Below are positions 1-8,362 of a stretch of 64,000 bases of DNA, one piece after another (position 1 is the first letter of the stretch; the number at the start of each line of letters is the position of its first letter). Source of the stretch: Austwickia chelonae (GTDB lineage Bacteria; Actinomycetota; Actinomycetes; Actinomycetales; Dermatophilaceae). The stretch lies in NCBI RefSeq assembly GCF_003391095.1, contig NZ_CP031447.1:372001-436000 (forward strand), in the 5' to 3' direction. A program made the translations under genes and the position numbers. Below the pieces are notes generated by a model. It was not told where the DNA came from. It worked only from the letters and a program-made list of their open reading frames with translations, and did not search any database.

Positions 1-1406
1 TGGCATGAACTGACTTGGTGAATGAGGAAACTGCCGAGAAATCCAATGCTCATCGCGATGAGGACGCCGGCGCCGGAACGCGCGAGATGTCCTTCTGGGT
101 CGCCGAACCACGGCAGGAGGAATCCCAACACGGGCAGTGTTGGATTCGTCACCAGCCCCCAGCCCACCGTTGTTCCCAGTGCCATCAGTACCAGTGGGAC
201 CAGGCGGTTCCGGTGGGGCATCTCCTCCGGAGCGGTAGCGTCGGGATACTGGCCTTGTCGTTGGGCGAAGTCGGCGAGAAATACTCCGATCCAGGCAGCC
301 AGCGGTACTCCCAGAGCGAGGAGAAAAGCTTGGAAGACGGTCAGGAAACCGGGCGCGAACCAGACCATGTAGGCGGAACCGGCCATCATCAGCGCCCCGT
401 CCACGGCGACGGCCTGCCACCTCTTCAGTGGCAGACCCAGGTTGAGCAGGGTCAGTCCCGAGGAATAGATGTCCAGGATCGCCCCGGAGAGCAGGCCGAG
501 CAGAGCTACCATCGCGAAAGGCAGGACGTACCAGGTGGGGAGAGCCCCGGTGAGTGCTCCGATCGGGTCGGAGGCGATGTGTCCGGCGAGTTGTCTGTCG
601 GAGGCACTCAGAAAAAGTCCGGTCATCACCAACGCCAGGATCGGTAATGATCCTCCGAAGACGGTCACGGAGACCACTTTCTTCCCGGAGACCCGACGGG
701 GAAGATAGCGGGAATAGTCTGCCGCGCAGCTAGCCCAGCTCAGGCCGAAACTGGTGAGGCAGAAGACGAACAGGCCGACCATGGCACTGACGGACGCCTC
801 AGGGCGCTCCAGCACGACCTCGGGGTGGATGTGGTCGGCGACGAGGAACAGGTAGCCGATGGTCAGGACGCCGGTGGCCCAGGTGAGACCGGACTGTATT
901 CGCATGATCGAGGGGAACCCGCGTATCCCTGAGGCCATCACGATGATCACCATCGTGACGAAGGTTGCCGCCATGGCGAGGGAGCCGTCGCCGGCGCCGA
1001 TCCGTCGGGCCACAGTGCGGGCCATGAGCGTTCCGATGGAGATCAGGACGATCTCCCAGCCGATCAGCGAGAGGTAGGCCACTGCGGTGGGGACCAGGTT
1101 TCCCCAGGGGCCGAAGGCCGATCGGGAGAGGGTCATCGTCGGGGCCGAGCCGCGTTGTCCGGCCAGGGAGATCATCCCGACCAGGAGGAAGGAAGCGAGT
1201 ACTCCGAGGAAGATGGCCAGAACGGATTGCCGCAGCGAACCACCGAAGGCGGACAGCCAGGCTCCGTAGCTCAACCCCAGGACGGAGGCATTCGCTGCGA
1301 ACCAGGGGAAGAAGAGGTCGCCTGCGCGACCGTACCTTTCGTCCTCGGCGATCACATTGATGCCATTGCGCTCCACCCCGGACCGGGCGTTGCCGTTGGA
1401 CGTCAC
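1..1406 (-). CDS. NCS1-family purine/cytosine permease (3' end beyond window)
   Basis: Reading the minus strand from a GTG at 1406 gives at least 468 codons without a stop, running off the left edge. The N-terminus contains GVERNGINVIAEDER followed by FFPWFAANASVLGLSYG, the usual opening of nucleobase:cation symporter-1 permeases of the cytosine/purine/allantoin type. About twelve hydrophobic segments follow, as in this family (about 450-500 aa), so only a short tail is missing. An AAAGGGAG ribosome site lies just upstream of the GTG. It is a cytoplasmic-membrane importer of a nucleobase or related compound; the substrate cannot be read from sequence. The divergent PfkB kinase suggests a nucleoside/nucleobase salvage pair (inference). 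Confidence 0.85.
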   Translation of the reverse strand, partial: MTSNGNARSGVERNGINVIAEDERYGRAGDLFFPWFAANASVLGLSYGAWLSAFGGSLRQSVLAIFLGVLASFLLVGMISLAGQRGSAPTMTLSRSAFGPWGNLVPTAVAYLSLIGWEIVLISIGTLMARTVARRIGAGDGSLAMAATFVTMVIIVMASGIRGFPSIMRIQSGLTWATGVLTIGYLFLVADHIHPEVVLERPEASVSAMVGLFVFCLTSFGLSWASCAADYSRYLPRRVSGKKVVSVTVFGGSLPILALVMTGLFLSASDRQLAGHIASDPIGALTGALPTWYVLPFAMVALLGLLSGAILDIYSSGLTLLNLGLPLKRWQAVAVDGALMMAGSAYMVWFAPGFLTVFQAFLLALGVPLAAWIGVFLADFAQRQGQYPDATAPEEMPHRNRLVPLVLMALGTTVGWGLVTNPTLPVLGFLLPWFGDPEGHLARSGAGVLIAMSIGFLGSFLIHQVSSC

Positions 1407-1796
1407 CGCACTCCCTTTCGTCCAGGAACCGTCAGGAAGGCGTCCGATGTGACCGGAGAGAATTTTTCCCGAGGCTCAGGCCGAGGAGAGGTCTTCTCTC
1501 TCTACTGTGCCCGAGGGAATGCTGCACGGGAACGGGGCACGCAGAAGCTGAGGTGAAGTCTTTGCGCGACCTTTTGCGATGAGGGGTGCGCCTTGCCCAT
1601 CGATCGGTGGACTTCGACGGGCAGCGCAGGGTTTCTCCTTGACATATGCGTGCACATGGGGCAAACGTGACCAACAAGTGGAGTTGAATGCTACTGAAGT
1701 CCAACGCATTCGAAAATTTTTAGTGTGTGACGCCTTGGTCGGACGCCGTCGCACGAGACCTATTTCTGCCATGCGTGGACTTCGGAGGAACGGAGT
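1407..1796. promoter_or_regulatory. Divergent intergenic region with imperfect inverted repeat
   Basis: No gene is visible here. The region must hold both divergent promoters for the permease and the PfkB kinase. An inverted repeat pairs GAAGTCCAACGCAT (1696-1709) with ATGCGTGGACTTC (1771-1783), differing by one extra base, so the transcript leader of the kinase could fold into a long-looped hairpin. A TTGACA hexamer lies near 1638, but no well-spaced -10 box was found. Confidence 0.35.
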
Positions 1797-2753
1797 GTGA
1801 TGAATATCAGACCACGACGGCTTGTCGTCGCCGGAAGCGTCATCGTTGACGTCATCATGCCGGTATCCCAGCTGCCTTCCCGAGGCGGTGACGTCATGGC
1901 TCGTAGTGCGACCGCCCAAGCCGGTGGTGGTTTCAACGTCCTGGCGGCTGCGGCGAGGCTCGGCCTGCCTGGGGCTCTGGCTGGTCGGATCGGCACCGGA
2001 CCTTTCGCCGGAATCGTCGCTGCAGCGCTGATCGAGGAAGGGACTGCTGAACTGATCCCCCGAGTCGTCGGCGAGCAAGGTTTCTGTGTGGGGATGGTCG
2101 AGCCTGACGGTGAGCGCACCTTCGTCACCTCTGCCGGGGTCGAATCGGAACTGACTCGCGAGGAGCTCTCGCTGGTCCCCGTTCGTTCGGACGATGTGGT
2201 CTTCGTCTCCGGGTACGACCTGACCTACCCGGGTTCAGGTCCGGCCCTGGCGACTTGGCTCGCCGAAGACGTCGGCGATGACGCCTTGGTGGTCATCGAC
2301 CCCGGGCCTTTGGTCGCGGAGATTCCTGAGGATGTGGCAGATGCTGCTTTCCGACGAGCGGACGTGCTCTCGCTGAACACCCGTGAGTTCTCCTTGCTCA
2401 GTGGAGAACTCTCCCCCGTCGTGGATCCCCATGACATCCGTCGCTCAGCGGCTGTGCTCGACCTGGTCCGCCCCGATGGTTTCCTTCTTCTGCGGGACGG
2501 GGCTCGCGGCAGTCATCTGATCCGTCCTGACCGGGAAAGTCTTCACTTCCCTGCGCCGGTGATCTCGGATGTGGTGGATACGACCGGGGCTGGGGACGCC
2601 TACACAGGAGCCTTTCTCGCTGAGATCGCGAGAGGGGAGAGCCTGGAGGGTGCGGCCCGGGTGGCGACGGTGGCTGCGGCGCTGTCGGTGCGTCAGCCGA
2701 TCTCGGCGGCTGGGCCGACCAGGGAGGCATTGGAGGAGGTGCTTGCCGCCTGA
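1797..2753 (+). CDS. PfkB-family carbohydrate/nucleoside kinase
   Basis: A 318-aa protein of ribokinase/PfkB type, which phosphorylates a sugar or nucleoside with ATP in the cytoplasm. The N-terminal strand VVAGSVIVDVIMPVSQLP and the AQAGGGFNVLAAAARLG stretch (substrate-binding GG region) are typical, and the C-terminal signature DTTGAGDAYTGAF carries the catalytic Asp. A GGAGGAA site lies 6 nt before GTG 1797 and 9 nt before ATG 1800; either may be the start. The substrate is unknown. Divergent orientation with an NCS1 permease suggests a nucleoside or ribose-type substrate, which is inference. Length is normal for the family. Confidence 0.85.
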   Translation: MMNIRPRRLVVAGSVIVDVIMPVSQLPSRGGDVMARSATAQAGGGFNVLAAAARLGLPGALAGRIGTGPFAGIVAAALIEEGTAELIPRVVGEQGFCVGMVEPDGERTFVTSAGVESELTREELSLVPVRSDDVVFVSGYDLTYPGSGPALATWLAEDVGDDALVVIDPGPLVAEIPEDVADAAFRRADVLSLNTREFSLLSGELSPVVDPHDIRRSAAVLDLVRPDGFLLLRDGARGSHLIRPDRESLHFPAPVISDVVDTTGAGDAYTGAFLAEIARGESLEGAARVATVAAALSVRQPISAAGPTREALEEVLAA

Positions 2754-2772
2754 ATCGTGCCTGCTCTGCTCC

Positions 2773-3342
2773 TCAGCAGCCTCCGCTGCTCGGGCCGGGG
2801 CTGATGCTGCTGAACTTCTCGCCCAGGGCGATGTCGATCGTGTCATCGCTGCGGTTGTCCTGGACTTTCACCGCGCCGACGACCCTGCTGACCAGGAAAT
2901 CCGCTTTGGCTTCCCCGGAAGCTCCGAAGCGGATCTCTGCGGATTCCTCGACCTTCTTGTTCGACGGGTCGTTGGAGACCTTACCCACCGAGAAGCCCTG
3001 GTCCTTCAAGATTTTCGCTGCTGTCCCGGCTAATCCTGGGCGTTTTGTCGCGTTGAAGACGTTGACCGTGACCTTCTTCGGCGTCATCGGGGTACAGGAC
3101 GGTGAGGAAGGTGGCGCAGAAGGCGGCGCAGGTGAGCCCGATGGCTGGGCGGGTTCGGTGGCCTTCGAGGTCGGGGCTGCGGGCTGGGCCACGCTCTGCG
3201 AGGGGAACCATCCGTGGATGTAGGAGAACGCGGTGAGGAAGGCGATGAGGAGAACAGACCCCAGTGCAGCCAGAGCGATGATCGAACGGCGGCGCTGGCT
3301 AGTGGATGCGCTCGGATATCCACGTCCGTCGAGGTCGGTCAC
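2773..3342 (-). CDS. LytR C-terminal-domain membrane protein
   Basis: A 189-aa protein with a short cytoplasmic N-terminus, one transmembrane helix around residues 21-42 (IIALAALGSVLLIAFLTAF), a Pro/Ala/Ser-rich linker, then a LytR_C domain (PF13399 type) from about residue 85: KVTVNVFNATKRPGLAGTAA is the recognisable start of that domain. Stand-alone LytR_C proteins are common in actinobacteria and are thought to act at the cell envelope; no enzymatic function is established for this form. The GTG start is supported by AGGAGGAG a few bases upstream. It converges on the PfkB kinase with a 19-nt gap. Confidence 0.8.
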   Translation of the reverse strand: MTDLDGRGYPSASTSQRRRSIIALAALGSVLLIAFLTAFSYIHGWFPSQSVAQPAAPTSKATEPAQPSGSPAPPSAPPSSPSCTPMTPKKVTVNVFNATKRPGLAGTAAKILKDQGFSVGKVSNDPSNKKVEESAEIRFGASGEAKADFLVSRVVGAVKVQDNRSDDTIDIALGEKFSSISPGPSSGGC

Positions 3343-3898
3343 GATCTCCTCCTAGTTCCCCCCCTGAATCAATCCTGCCCCGGTGCAGATCTCCATCCTC
3401 GCCCATCGTCATTCCTCGGCGTGCCGGAGACCGGCGGACGCTCTCCGGGCGGGGAGCGTTGGTCGTTGCCGAAGGTCGTCAGGAAACGGAACAGGGGTGG
3501 CGACGCTTCACTGCGTAGGGTTCGCCGCGAACGAGGGGTGCGGTCGCGCGCAGCGAGAGGTGCCGGTGAGCCAGCTGCTATCCGTAGGGAGCCGTGGGGC
3601 TCGTCGCCGGTGCAACAGGGGCCGAGGTTCCTGTGCGGCCACCGTTTCTTCGAGAGAAAAAAGGTGTGTCTCACTGGGCTTCGACTTCTCTCACCGACAT
3701 CTAGGACGAATTTCCTACGCGGTACGTGCCCGGATTCGGCAACGATTAGTCACGATTTCGTGAACGGAATGCTGCAGGGGCTGTCTGGCCACACCTTCTC
3801 CGAAGGAGATCTTACCGTCGGGTAAGACATTGACCAATTCTTCGATTTTCCCGTCGAGGAACACTTCTCATCCCTGGAAAAGTGGAAGGGGCGCCCAG
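3343..3898. other. Gene-free spacer with a small hairpin
   Basis: No convincing coding region is seen; overlapping ORFs here have Arg/Pro-rich compositions typical of frame shadows. A DUF3263-type partner often found beside LytR_C genes was looked for and not found. A perfect 6-bp inverted repeat CTTACC-GTCG-GGTAAG lies at 3811-3826, about 70 nt before the next gene, and may be an operator or hairpin. The stretch 3650-3850 is AT-richer than its surroundings and is the likely promoter area. Confidence 0.35.
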
Positions 3899-4876
3899 GT
3901 GGCCGATGGGTCACGTATGAGCGAGCTGACCCCTCCTGCCCGCGATGTCCTGGCCGTCACCGTGGGCACCGGCGGCGTCCGGGCCAGACGTACTGGGACG
4001 ACCGACGCCGCGGACTCCTTCGTCGAGGTCCCTGACGCCGCGGTCGACCCCGGAGATCTTTCTGACGCGGCTGCGCTCGTCGCTGCTGTCGCCGTCCTCA
4101 CCGAGCGGGGTGGCCGGCCTCCGGAAGCAGTGACCTGGGCGGTGCACCCGGGCTGGCGTGGCGGGCCGACCCTCGACCTTCTCGCCGCCTTGCACGCCGT
4201 GGGCGCCCAGCGGACGGTCGTCGTCGACGAGAGTTATGCCGCCCACGTCGGGGCTTTCGGTGGTGTGCTGCCCGGTATCTGCCTCAACCTCGGTCCCACG
4301 GCTTCCGCGCTCGTCACGGATCTTGGCGACCGCTGGCATCTCCTTGACGGGTGGCCGGTTCCCTTGGGCGGGAGAGGATCCGGGGCGTGGATCGGTGCAC
4401 AGGGATTGGCCGCAGCGTTATGTCACCGCGACGGAGTGCCCGACGGTTCGGAACGGCTGCTCGCGGCAGCCCGCGTGGAGTTCGGCGACGAGCGTGACTG
4501 GTCGAGGCTGCTCGCCGAGCACGGAGACCTCGCGCTCACCCGTTTCGCGCCGGTGGTCTGTGAGGTGGCCGCTGATGACGCGCTTGCCCGGGCCATCGTG
4601 ACTGCTGCCGGTGAGCATCTCGCTGACCTGGTGGAGTCGGCGCGGACAGTTCTGCCTGACGGTCCGGTGGTGGCGGTAGGCGGCTTGCTGTACCTCGACG
4701 GGGTGCGGGTGGCCTTGGCCTCTGCGTTGGGTCGACGACGATTCTTCGTCATGCCGGCGCTCGGCGGCGCATTGGAGGGGGCCCGCCTGGTCGGGGAGCA
4801 TCTGCTTGCCGGGGGTGTCCTGCCGCATCGTCCGCCCTATGTGGTGCTTGACGCGCAGGGGGAGTTGTCTTCTTGA
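3899..4876 (+). CDS. N-acetylglucosamine-kinase-like (BadF/BcrA ATPase family) protein
   Basis: About 325 aa of the actin-like ASKHA fold. The N-terminal phosphate-1-type segment is VTVGTGGVRARR, the middle has NLGPTASALV and GRGSGAWIGAQGL (GSGxWIG, as in eukaryotic-type N-acetylglucosamine kinases), and the adenosine motif region is VVAVGGLLYLDGV. I chose GTG 3899 because GGAAGGGG sits 7 nt upstream; a TTG at 3830 extends the frame but with unconvincing sequence, and ATG 3917 is a further option. Role: probable cytoplasmic kinase of an amino sugar. The N-terminal phosphate loop lacks the usual D-x-G-G-T form, so activity and substrate are uncertain. Confidence 0.65.
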   Translation: MADGSRMSELTPPARDVLAVTVGTGGVRARRTGTTDAADSFVEVPDAAVDPGDLSDAAALVAAVAVLTERGGRPPEAVTWAVHPGWRGGPTLDLLAALHAVGAQRTVVVDESYAAHVGAFGGVLPGICLNLGPTASALVTDLGDRWHLLDGWPVPLGGRGSGAWIGAQGLAAALCHRDGVPDGSERLLAAARVEFGDERDWSRLLAEHGDLALTRFAPVVCEVAADDALARAIVTAAGEHLADLVESARTVLPDGPVVAVGGLLYLDGVRVALASALGRRRFFVMPALGGALEGARLVGEHLLAGGVLPHRPPYVVLDAQGELSS

Positions 4877-4943
4877 CCGGGGGAAGACGCGCCCTGGAAA
4901 AGCCAAGGGCTCCGGATCGCGGACGATCTCGGAGCCCTGAGAC

Positions 4944-5033
4944 TGGCGGAGGATGCGGGATTTGAACCCGCGAGGGGTTTCATCCCCAACACGATTTCCA
5001 ATCGTGCGCACTAGGCCACTATGCGAATCCTCC
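4944..5033 (-). tRNA. tRNA-Ser (anticodon GGA)
   Basis: Reverse-complement reading gives a 7-bp acceptor stem (GGAGGAT with ATCCTCC), a D-arm, anticodon stem CACGA/TCGTG with loop TTGGAAA (anticodon GGA), a long class-II variable arm, the T-arm sequence GGGTTCGAATCCC and an encoded CCA end. At 90 nt it has the length expected of a bacterial tRNA-Ser. Confidence 0.97.
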
Positions 5034-5182
5034 GTGGACGAGCGTACCCGACAGCTCCGCAGGAACCCAATCCGGCTGCCTGAAGTCAGGATCGCAGCTC
5101 ATCGCCACCGACTCCCGATGCTGCCGAGCAGGGCAGGAAGATGTGCCGGCAACCGGGATTCGAATCGAGCGGTCCGCTGGAC

Positions 5183-5188
5183 TACAGT
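5183..5188 (+). promoter_or_regulatory. Candidate -10 box of SRP RNA gene
   Basis: TACAGT lies 7-8 nt before the predicted 5' end of the SRP RNA, the right distance for a -10 element. A TTCGAA about 18 nt upstream could serve as a -35. Confidence 0.5.
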
Positions 5189-5193
5189 GGAAC

Positions 5194-5286
5194 CCGGCCC
5201 CCCGCGTGGTGGTACCTCACCGAACTCCCCCAGGGCAGGAATGCAGCAAGGGTAAGTGAGCTCTTCCAGGTACGCGGGGGGTCCTT
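5194..5286 (+). ncRNA. ffs: Signal recognition particle RNA, small bacterial type (4.5S-like)
   Basis: The conserved apical domain is present: CCCCAGGGCAGGAATGCAGC followed by AAGGGTAA, i.e. the Ffh-binding symmetric loop and the GGAA-type tetraloop. Flanking sequences pair into one long hairpin (GGCCCCCCGCGT at 5196-5207 with ACGCGGGGGGTCC at 5272-5284), giving a molecule of about 90 nt. It binds Ffh to target signal-peptide proteins to the membrane. Ends are set by the base of the stem and are approximate. Confidence 0.93.
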
Positions 5287-5340
5287 TCGTACCCCGGGGC
5301 TTGCTCCGCTCTGCTGCCGGGCAAGGACGTCCAGCGTGGC

Positions 5341-5398
5341 GAAGGGCCCGCCCCAGGAGGACAGGCCCTTCGATCGACGTGCCGGTGTCGCACACCGG
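5341..5398. terminator. Two hairpins between SRP RNA and gntP
   Basis: GAAGGGCC (5341-5348) pairs with GGCCCTTC (5364-5371), and CCGGTGT (5382-5388) pairs with ACACCGG (5392-5398) around a 3-nt loop. They lie between two convergent transcripts and are likely a two-sided termination region. No long U-run is present. Confidence 0.5.
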
Positions 5399-5403
5399 TT
5401 GGT

Positions 5404-6807
5404 TCACATCACCAGCGACAGCACCATCACGACGGCCAAACCGGATACCGAAATGATCGTCTCCATCAACGACCAGGTCTTGATGTTCTGCCCCACGTCC
5501 AGGCCGAAGTACTCCTTGACCAACCAGAAACCGGCGTCGTTGACGTGGCTGAAGAAGACCGAACCCGCACCGATCGCGAGAACCAGCAGAGCGGTCTCAT
5601 TGCCGGTCATCGACGCAGCGACCGGAGCCATCACGCCGGCTGCGGTGATCGTCGCGACGGTAGCCGAACCGGTGGCCAGGCGGATGAAGACCGCCACGAC
5701 CCAGGCCAGCAGGAGAGGGGAGAAGCTCGACCCCTGGATCCACTGCGCGAGCATCGTGCCGATCCCGGTGTCCACCAGGACCTGCTTGAAGCCGCCACCG
5801 GCGGCCACGATCAACAGGATCCCAGCGATCGGGCCGAGCGAGTCACCGATCGTCTTGCCCAGGGCGCTGCCGTTCATGCCCGAGCCGCGGCCCAGGGTCC
5901 ACATCGAGACCAGCACCGTCAGCAGCAGGGCGATCAACGGGGCGCCCACGAAGTCCAGCGCCTGCCGGGTCACATCGCCCTTCGGGAGGAAGATGTCCGC
6001 CAACGACTTGCCCATCATCAGGACGACCGGGAGGAGCACGGTGATCAAGGTCGCCGCGAAGCCGGGGCGACGGACCTCCTTCGTGCCTTCTTCGCCCTCG
6101 GCGGGCTGACCGGACGGGCCGAGAAAGAGATCCGGGGCGCCCACCGGGACCCACTTCGCGGCGAAGGTCGCGAACAGCGGTCCGGACAGTGCGATCACCG
6201 GGAGGGAGACCAGGACACCCAGACCCAGGGTCAACCCCAGATTGGCTTTGAGTGCGTCCACGGCGACCAAAGGCCCCGGGTGCGGCGGCACGAAACCATG
6301 CATCGCAGAGAGGCCGGCCAATGCGGGGATCCCGATCTTCATCAGGGGTAGGCCGGACCGACGAGTCACCAGGAGGATCACCGGGATCAGCAGCACCAGA
6401 CCGATCTCGAAGAACATGGGCAGGCCGATCACCGCGCCCACCAGGCCCATCGCCCAGGGCAGGGCTGCCGGGCTGGCCCGATCGATGATCGTGTCCACCA
6501 ACTGGTCGGCGCCGCCGGAATCGGCGAGCAGCTTGCCGATCATGGCGCCCAGCGCGATCAGCAGCCCCACGCCGGCGACGGTCGAGCCGACACCTTTCGT
6601 GAAGCTGTCGGTGGTGGCCTGCATCGAGAGCCCGCCGATCAGGCCCACCAGAAGCGAACCGAGGGTCAGGCTGAGGAAGGGGTGCAGCTTGTATTTCGTG
6701 ATCAAGACGACGAGGAGGGCGATGCCGATGAGAGCGGCGGCCACGAGTTGACCGGCTGGCGCCGTCACCTTCGCGGCATCAGCCGCGATGACGGTGAAGG
6801 ATGACAT
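5404..6807 (-). CDS. gntP: GntP-family gluconate:H+ symporter
   Basis: 467 aa with 12-14 hydrophobic segments and clear GntP/GntT family sequence: KYKLHPFLSLTLGSLLVGL near the N-terminus, GLPMFFEIGLVLLIPVILL, FVPPHPGPLVAVDAL and the C-terminal NDAGFWLVKEYFGL. It imports gluconate or a related sugar acid across the cytoplasmic membrane. AGGAG lies 9 nt before the ATG. gntK starts 58 nt upstream on the same strand and a divergent regulator follows, so gntK-gntP form a catabolic operon. Confidence 0.92.
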   Translation of the reverse strand: MSSFTVIAADAAKVTAPAGQLVAAALIGIALLVVLITKYKLHPFLSLTLGSLLVGLIGGLSMQATTDSFTKGVGSTVAGVGLLIALGAMIGKLLADSGGADQLVDTIIDRASPAALPWAMGLVGAVIGLPMFFEIGLVLLIPVILLVTRRSGLPLMKIGIPALAGLSAMHGFVPPHPGPLVAVDALKANLGLTLGLGVLVSLPVIALSGPLFATFAAKWVPVGAPDLFLGPSGQPAEGEEGTKEVRRPGFAATLITVLLPVVLMMGKSLADIFLPKGDVTRQALDFVGAPLIALLLTVLVSMWTLGRGSGMNGSALGKTIGDSLGPIAGILLIVAAGGGFKQVLVDTGIGTMLAQWIQGSSFSPLLLAWVVAVFIRLATGSATVATITAAGVMAPVAASMTGNETALLVLAIGAGSVFFSHVNDAGFWLVKEYFGLDVGQNIKTWSLMETIISVSGLAVVMVLSLVM

Positions 6808-6865
6808 GTCCGATTGCTCCTGAACTGGCTAAGGGAGGGGAGGAAGTGGTGGAGAGGGACGACAC

Positions 6866-7381
6866 TCAGTGGTGCGTCGGCACCCGGACCGCGGCATCGG
6901 CGGCGGCGACGAGGTCGTCCACGTTCAGTGCCAGGTCGAGGGTGACGCCGTGTTCGTCGGCCGACAGGTGTTCCAAGGTCGCGTACTGCGAGTCGACGAG
7001 GGAAGCGGGCATGAAGTGGTCGGTGCGGGTGCACACGCGTTCGGTGACCACCTCGGCGTCCCCGGCCAGATGGACCAGGACGATCCCGGGGGCCTGGGCA
7101 CGCAACATGTCGCGGTAGATGCGTTTGAGCGCGGAACAGGTGACAACTGCTCCGGTCTGGTGGTGTTCGGACAACCAGATGCCGATCGCGGCGAGCCAGG
7201 GCGCGCGGTCGGTGTCGTCAAGGGCATGTCCGGCGGCCATCTTGTCGATATTCGCCTGGGGATGGAATTCGTCGGCGTCGGCGAAGGGAACGGAGAGTTT
7301 TTCGGCCAGGGCCTGGCCGACGGTGCTCTTACCGGATCCGCACACACCCATGACGACGACGAGTGGGGCGTCGTTGCCCAT
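6866..7381 (-). CDS. gntK: Gluconokinase
   Basis: 171 aa. Phosphorylates gluconate to 6-phosphogluconate, feeding the pentose phosphate pathway. The P-loop GVCGSGKST is at residues 12-20, followed by FADADEFHPQANIDKMAAGH and DRAPWLAAIGIWL, both diagnostic of GntK. I start at ATG 7381 because GGAGG lies 4 nt upstream and the protein then begins like other family members; the upstream in-frame extension is not conserved in type. First gene of the operon with gntP. Confidence 0.93.
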   Translation of the reverse strand: MGNDAPLVVVMGVCGSGKSTVGQALAEKLSVPFADADEFHPQANIDKMAAGHALDDTDRAPWLAAIGIWLSEHHQTGAVVTCSALKRIYRDMLRAQAPGIVLVHLAGDAEVVTERVCTRTDHFMPASLVDSQYATLEHLSADEHGVTLDLALNVDDLVAAADAAVRVPTHH

Positions 7382-7438
7382 ATGGCCTCCTTGGTCAACC
7401 TTGACCGCTAGCGCGCTGTCGATGCCCCCTGAGGATGC

Positions 7439-7459
7439 GTCAAAAGTATGATCTTTGAC
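7439..7459. promoter_or_regulatory. Candidate operator of the gluconate regulator
   Basis: GTCAAAAG (7439-7446) and CTTTGAC (7453-7459) form a near-perfect inverted repeat around TATGAT, midway between the divergent gntK and regulator genes. TTGACA at 7455-7460 may be a rightward -35 box. This is where a FadR/GntR-type repressor of both units would be expected to bind. Confidence 0.5.
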
Positions 7460-7488
7460 AACTATGTGTCTCAATCAGATGTTGGCAA

Positions 7489-8262
7489 GTGGCCGTTATG
7501 CTTCCTGCCATGCTCCCCGTCAAGCCTCCGGGCGCCGGTGTCGGCTTGCACGAGTGGGTGCTCGGACATCTAGGTGCGGCAGTCGTATCCGGTGAGATCC
7601 CGGAAGGGACGATCCTGCGGATCGAAGAGCTCGAGGTGCGCTACGAGGTGTCTCGCACTGTGGCTCGTGAAGCCGTCAAAGTACTCGAATCGATGTCGCT
7701 GCTCGAGAGCCGCAGACGGGTAGGGATCCGTGTGCTGCCACGCGCGCGGTGGAATGTCTACGACCCACGTCTCATCCGATGGCGGTTGGAAAGCCCCGGG
7801 CGGATGGACCAGCTGATGTCGATCAGCCAGTTGCGCCGCGGACTCGAGCCGCTGGCCGCCAGGCTCGCAGCACTTCAGGCCACCGAGGAACAGGCTCGGG
7901 CCCTGTCGTCGGCGGCTGCCGGGATGGCGATGACCGCTCGCATCCCCGACCTGCTGGCCTATCTCGAATACGACATCGTCTTCCACGAGACCCTGCTCCA
8001 GGCGTCCGGCAACGAGATGCTCGTGGCCTTGGCACCTGTCGTCCGTGAGGTGCTCACCGGACGTACGCACCACCACTTGATGCCTGAGCAACCTGAGGCC
8101 GACGCCGTCCATCTCCACGGCCGTGTTGCCGCCGCCGTCGCCACCGGTGACGCGAACACCGCTGAGATCGCTATGCGCACCATCGTGGACGAAGCACTCG
8201 GCGCGATGATGGAGATCGCCGCGGTGGAGAGCGCGCGGAATGACGGGGCCGACCCCGGATAG
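7489..8262 (+). CDS. FadR-type (GntR/FCD) transcriptional regulator
   Basis: 257 aa. Residues about 20-90 are a GntR winged helix (EWVLGHLGAAVVSGEIPEGT, then EVSRTVAREAVKVLESMSLL as recognition helix), followed by an arm residue set DPRLIRWRLESP and an all-helical FCD ligand-binding domain (about 110-245), including the acidic/His positions DIVFHETLL and HLHGRVAAAV. It probably represses gntK-gntP and responds to gluconate or 6-phosphogluconate (inference from position). Starts: GTG 7489, with ATG 7498 and 7510 as alternatives; no strong ribosome site separates them. Confidence 0.85.
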   Translation: MAVMLPAMLPVKPPGAGVGLHEWVLGHLGAAVVSGEIPEGTILRIEELEVRYEVSRTVAREAVKVLESMSLLESRRRVGIRVLPRARWNVYDPRLIRWRLESPGRMDQLMSISQLRRGLEPLAARLAALQATEEQARALSSAAAGMAMTARIPDLLAYLEYDIVFHETLLQASGNEMLVALAPVVREVLTGRTHHHLMPEQPEADAVHLHGRVAAAVATGDANTAEIAMRTIVDEALGAMMEIAAVESARNDGADPG

Positions 8263-8362
8263 ATGTCCTCACGCGACCTGCCCGGGACGAGGAGTGCTAT
8301 TCATCCGTCGTGTTCGTGAGGTCGTCAGAAGAGGAAGGTTCCTCTCATGTGATCCTGGACGA

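Noticed and set aside
15-1556. Series of plus-strand ORFs at the left edge
   Set aside because: They are antisense to the NCS1 permease, whose translation gives a continuous transporter sequence.
8240-8362. N-terminal extension of the response regulator
   Set aside because: Overlaps the previous gene and is Cys/Arg-rich without similarity to receiver domains.
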